A program made the position numbers and the translations under genes. A stretch of 64,000 bases of DNA. Source: Apostichopus japonicus. Taxonomy: Eukaryota; Echinodermata; Holothuroidea; Aspidochirotida; Stichopodidae. The notes beneath the pieces were generated by a model that did not search any database, was not told where the DNA came from, and worked only from the letters and a program-made list of their open reading frames with translations. Position 1 is the first letter of the stretch. Each line of letters starts with the position of its first letter. The DNA lies in assembly GCF_037975245.1 (NCBI RefSeq), contig NC_092572.1:586001-650000 (forward strand), in the 5' to 3' direction. This document shows positions 61,258 through 64,000 of the stretch, one piece after another.

Positions 61258-61303
61258 TTTGTTGTCTTTCGTTCTTGTCATTCTCACTGTTGCTCTCTTT
61301 ATT
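61258..61303 (-). CDS. Gene 5 candidate cassette exon (46 nt)
   Basis: Acceptor gatttcag and a strong donor ACAAA/GTGAGT. Inclusion after the 43-nt exon leads to CTG-TGA at the start of the last exon, a truncated tail. Confidence 0.45.
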
Positions 61304-62236
61304 CTGAAATCTAAAAGGACAGAAAAGTTAAATAAAAAGAATAAAGAGAAAGAGAGACAGGAAAATAGGTTTTATAAAAGTTAATCGTATATACTATCAC
61401 CATCTATAATAGTTTCAACTATGATGACAACTACGCTATGCTTGGAAATCTTACACCATTTAAAATTAAACTGCAGTGTAAACTTAAGCTAACAGCAAAG
61501 CTACCAAGTATATTTGAGAAATGCAAAATATGCAAAAATACCTTTAACTTACAATTAAAATAGAATCAAAACCTCATAAAAACTGCAATTGCAAAAACAA
61601 ATATCTTTCCCTAGATATGCCTTCTTCAGCATACAGCTTTGTTGTTGTGTGCTTGTAACGCTTCTCTACAGTCCAATCTGGACTGTGATGGCAAGAACAA
61701 AGTTTTGAATCTAAACCTTTCGTACAATTATGCAGTATATGTATTGTAGAATATCTCTTGATTCAGCAGATTTTCATAAGATTCCCAAGCTGGTAAAGTA
61801 AGAATGGGGCTTTATACTGAACAGCAAAACGATCTGACGCAAGGACATAGTTGGTAAGCAACACAAACCGATGCGTTTATGTCAAGACGTACAGCGATAC
61901 AGTGAAATGACATAACGGTCATTGACGTGTGCTATGAAAACGCACTTGGTATAGTACAATATTTAATGTGCTAAGCTAACGTGCTATGTAGTTACTGTTC
62001 AGTCGTAAATGCATGCAAACAGTTCCATCAAGAAACAAACACTTAACTTTTATTGGATGGAAAAGGTTTTTCTTTTGGGAATTGACAATAACTGTTTCTG
62101 GATTTGTGCATTTCTCGAATACATTACTTGCTGTATTCCCGATTAGTAACGGCAGATGCAAGAAAAATGGTTAAAGCTATAATTTACTAAGCTAACAAGG
62201 TATAGTTTTTTTTGTATATTTCAATAATATATATAC

Positions 62237-62279
62237 CTTTCACGTTCGGAAGAGAATACGCAACTTCTATCGTGTCTGT
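62237..62279 (-). CDS. Gene 5 first cytoplasmic exon (43 nt)
   Basis: Acceptor tcttttcag, donor AAAG/GTATAT. It reads RHDRSCVFSSERE in the frame set by the TM exon. Confidence 0.55.
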
Positions 62280-62598
62280 CTGAAAAGATGATAAGACTAG
62301 TTTTGAGTTGGAAATTAAATTTATAAACCATACTATTAACACGCACCTGCAATGTGAAGCATTGTTCTCTTTAAATCTCCATTGGACAATAGCTTTGGTA
62401 AATAAACATGCATTTCAATGTCATAAAGCATAAAGGCTCGATTACTATTTTTAAATAGCTTTATTTTACCTGCTGTAACAGTATCTTAAACTTTTGTAAA
62501 AAGAAAGTGAATATAGTTGTAAGCGTTTGTCGATGTTACATTGTTCAATTCTGCATTATACATAGCTTAAAGTGAAACCATGATTATGATGTACTTAC

Positions 62599-62700
62599 TT
62601 TTTAATATTTGCATTAGCAGAGCCACCAGAAAAATTAAAGCAAGAACTGCTAACATGACGATTGCCAATAATTCTCGTGAAAAATATACCCTGGATGTCA
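62599..62700 (-). CDS. Gene 5 transmembrane exon
   Basis: Acceptor cttttgtag, donor AAAAA/GTAAGT. TSRVYFSRE, then a helix LLAIVMLAVLALIFLVALLM; close to the gene 4 TM exon in sequence and phase. Confidence 0.78.
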
Positions 62701-63000
62701 CTACAAAAGAAAACAAACAACAGAGGGATGTACGTATTATTCAGTGGAGTCAATAATTAATTGATCAATTAAAATACACACATAACTATGGTCAGGGGAA
62801 CTGTGACTAAGCAGGCCGCTAATTTTGATTCAGAAGGATTAGTTCACGTCCTTCAAGCGATAACTGTGAAACCTGAACTTTCACATGATAATTAAAGAAA
62901 GAAATCTACTATGTGTTATTGTTAACAATTTCTGAAATTATTTGAGCTTTAGTGAAACTGCCGGCCAAATATTTTATTAAACACACAGTTGTGAACTTAC

Positions 63001-63293
63001 CATTTATTTTAATCTTCTTACTTGAAATATATCCTGCTGAATTATTAGCCACACACTGGTATTTCCCAGAATCGTTCATTGCAAGGCTTTTAAGCTCAAA
63101 CTTCCAACTAGTAATGCTTTTGTTGCTCATCTTAGCTTTGATGGGAAGGTGTGCTCCCTCAGATCCATTCATGTTCGGGATCATAACTAACACTGTATCA
63201 GGGGAGGATATCCGTCAGACTGACACTCAAAAATTATGTCACTTCCTTCGGGTACCGTAGTTGAGGGGCTCAGCATACGTACACTGGCTAGAT
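63001..63293 (-). CDS. Gene 5 extra I-set Ig exon, frameshifted
   Basis: Acceptor tgtaacag, donor AATG/GTAAGT. LASVRMLSPSTTVPEGSD and IFECQSDGYPP in one frame, then ITSWKFELKSLAMNDSGKYQ and CVANNSAG one frame over: a classic I-set domain broken by one missing base in the G run near 63203. Length 293 nt where 294 is expected. Gene 4 has no such exon. Confidence 0.7.
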
Positions 63294-63624
63294 CTGTTAC
63301 AAAAGCAATTAAAATAAACGTATATCATTTGTGCTTTGCTGTTAAACCTATATTACAAGGTTTAAGTAGTTAACAGAGGGCTGCATTGCTATTTTCTGTA
63401 GAGAAATTGACATTAGTTGACATTTTACAAAATTATCTGGTCCAACTTGTTCATAAAGAAACTTAAATCAGGGTTAAATTTGTAGCACAGATGGGGAACT
63501 GTGAAGAATAAATTTTAAACACAGAATTTGGTACTATGTAAACAAAAACAACTGATACCTTTTAGTGTGAATGGTAATAAGTTCACGTGTATTTTTAGTT
63601 ACTTGTTCATGGCTGAAGACTTAC

Positions 63625-63920
63625 ATTTAGCTACAAGATTTAATGCTTGTGTTGTTGCAGCTGGGGAATCTTGTTGATAGCGAAGCATCTGACTTGCAGA
63701 GGCTGTCTCACTGCGACGTGTATCATGAACGTCCAATACGTGAATGGTTCTATATGATAAATATACTCAGTGACGTTGGAGAGGAATTTCCAACGTCCCT
63801 CTGTTGACAGCCATTGTAATTCAACACTTGGTCTAGGGTTACCCTCAGATATGCAGCATACGTTGGCAAACTGGTGCAAAGATATATGAAGTATGTCATT
63901 CCCTGCGTATCTGATTGAAG
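63625..63920 (-). CDS. Gene 5 Ig3 exon, frameshifted near its end
   Basis: Very close to gene 4 Ig3 (CCISEGNPRPSVELQW, QVRCFAINK shared). 296 nt against 297: ctggggaatc here against ctggcggaatc in gene 4, causing a TAA a few codons later. Confidence 0.72.
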
Positions 63921-64000
63921 CTGGATCTACATGGGAAAGAATTGAATAATTTTAACAATCACCGCCAATGATTTAAATAAAAATAGTGATCCAGTCACAC

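Larger units (their letters stand above)
60357..63920 (-). pseudogene. Ig-domain receptor (gene 5), paralogue of gene 4, two frameshifts
   Basis: Visible exons: 63920-63625 (Ig3), 63293-63001 (extra Ig domain), 62700-62599 (TM), 62279-62237 and 60459-60357 (tail); cassette 61303-61258. The 5' exons lie beyond the right edge. Relative to gene 4, Ig3 has lost one base near 63664. The extra Ig exon has lost one base near 63203 when read against its own domain. Each leads to an early stop. Splice sites, TM and tail remain good, so it is either a recent pseudogene or an intact gene with two assembly errors in G runs. Confidence 0.7.
55633..64000. repeat. Segmental duplication, unit II (continues past the window)
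   Basis: Direct-orientation partner of 44297-52700, offset about 11.3 kb. It lacks the LINE and the 608-bp MITE of unit I and carries its own 1.9-kb element. 55022-55632 just before it holds no gene I can see. Confidence 0.88.

Overview
The window looks like animal nuclear DNA: about 65% A+T, genes split into short exons with canonical GT/AG splice sites, long (TA)n tracts, many minisatellites, tRNA-derived SINEs, an L2/CR1-type LINE and several hAT-like DNA transposons. The gene content (small receptors with Ig-like or Cys-rich ectodomains, one with a tyrosine-kinase-like cytoplasmic region) and the repeat style suggest a marine invertebrate, possibly a deuterostome such as an echinoderm. 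That placement is inference; no single sequence here proves it.

All recognisable genes lie on the minus strand, so they read from high to low coordinates. From left to right: (1) the 3' part of a receptor gene (TM exon 3936-4053, linker exon 2390-2469, juxtamembrane exon 1-48) that runs off the left edge; (2) a complete 14-exon receptor gene, 27781 down to 14211, 532 codons plus stop, with signal peptide, ten-Cys ectodomain, TM helix and a kinase-like domain in which the VAIK Lys, the HRD Arg and Asp and the DFG Gly are all replaced, so it is read as a receptor pseudokinase with a Tyr-rich tail; (3) an orphan receptor-like remnant near 37.4-38.1 kb; (4) an Ig receptor, 55021 down to about 48550 (signal peptide, three Ig domains, TM, short cytoplasmic exons); (5) its tandem paralogue, which enters from the right edge and ends at 60357. 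Genes 4 and 5 sit in a direct duplication (about 44.3-52.7 kb and 55.6-64.0 kb).

The intergenic DNA is mostly repeats. The duplicated segments act as natural empty and filled sites, so several insertions can be dated relative to the duplication: a LINE with a 9-bp target duplication (46.4-47.7 kb), a 608-bp hAT-type MITE with an 8-bp target duplication and two empty paralogous sites (50.8-51.4 kb), a 1.9-kb element (57.1-58.9 kb) and a 4.2-kb hAT-like element (38.6-42.8 kb). Three signals stand out: a hammerhead-ribozyme-like sequence enclosed by 24-bp inverted repeats (1273-1380); two copies of a retroelement whose 5' end is U2 snRNA and whose body I do not recognise (8.1 and 37.7 kb, each flanked by target duplications); and the intact but catalytically stripped receptor kinase.
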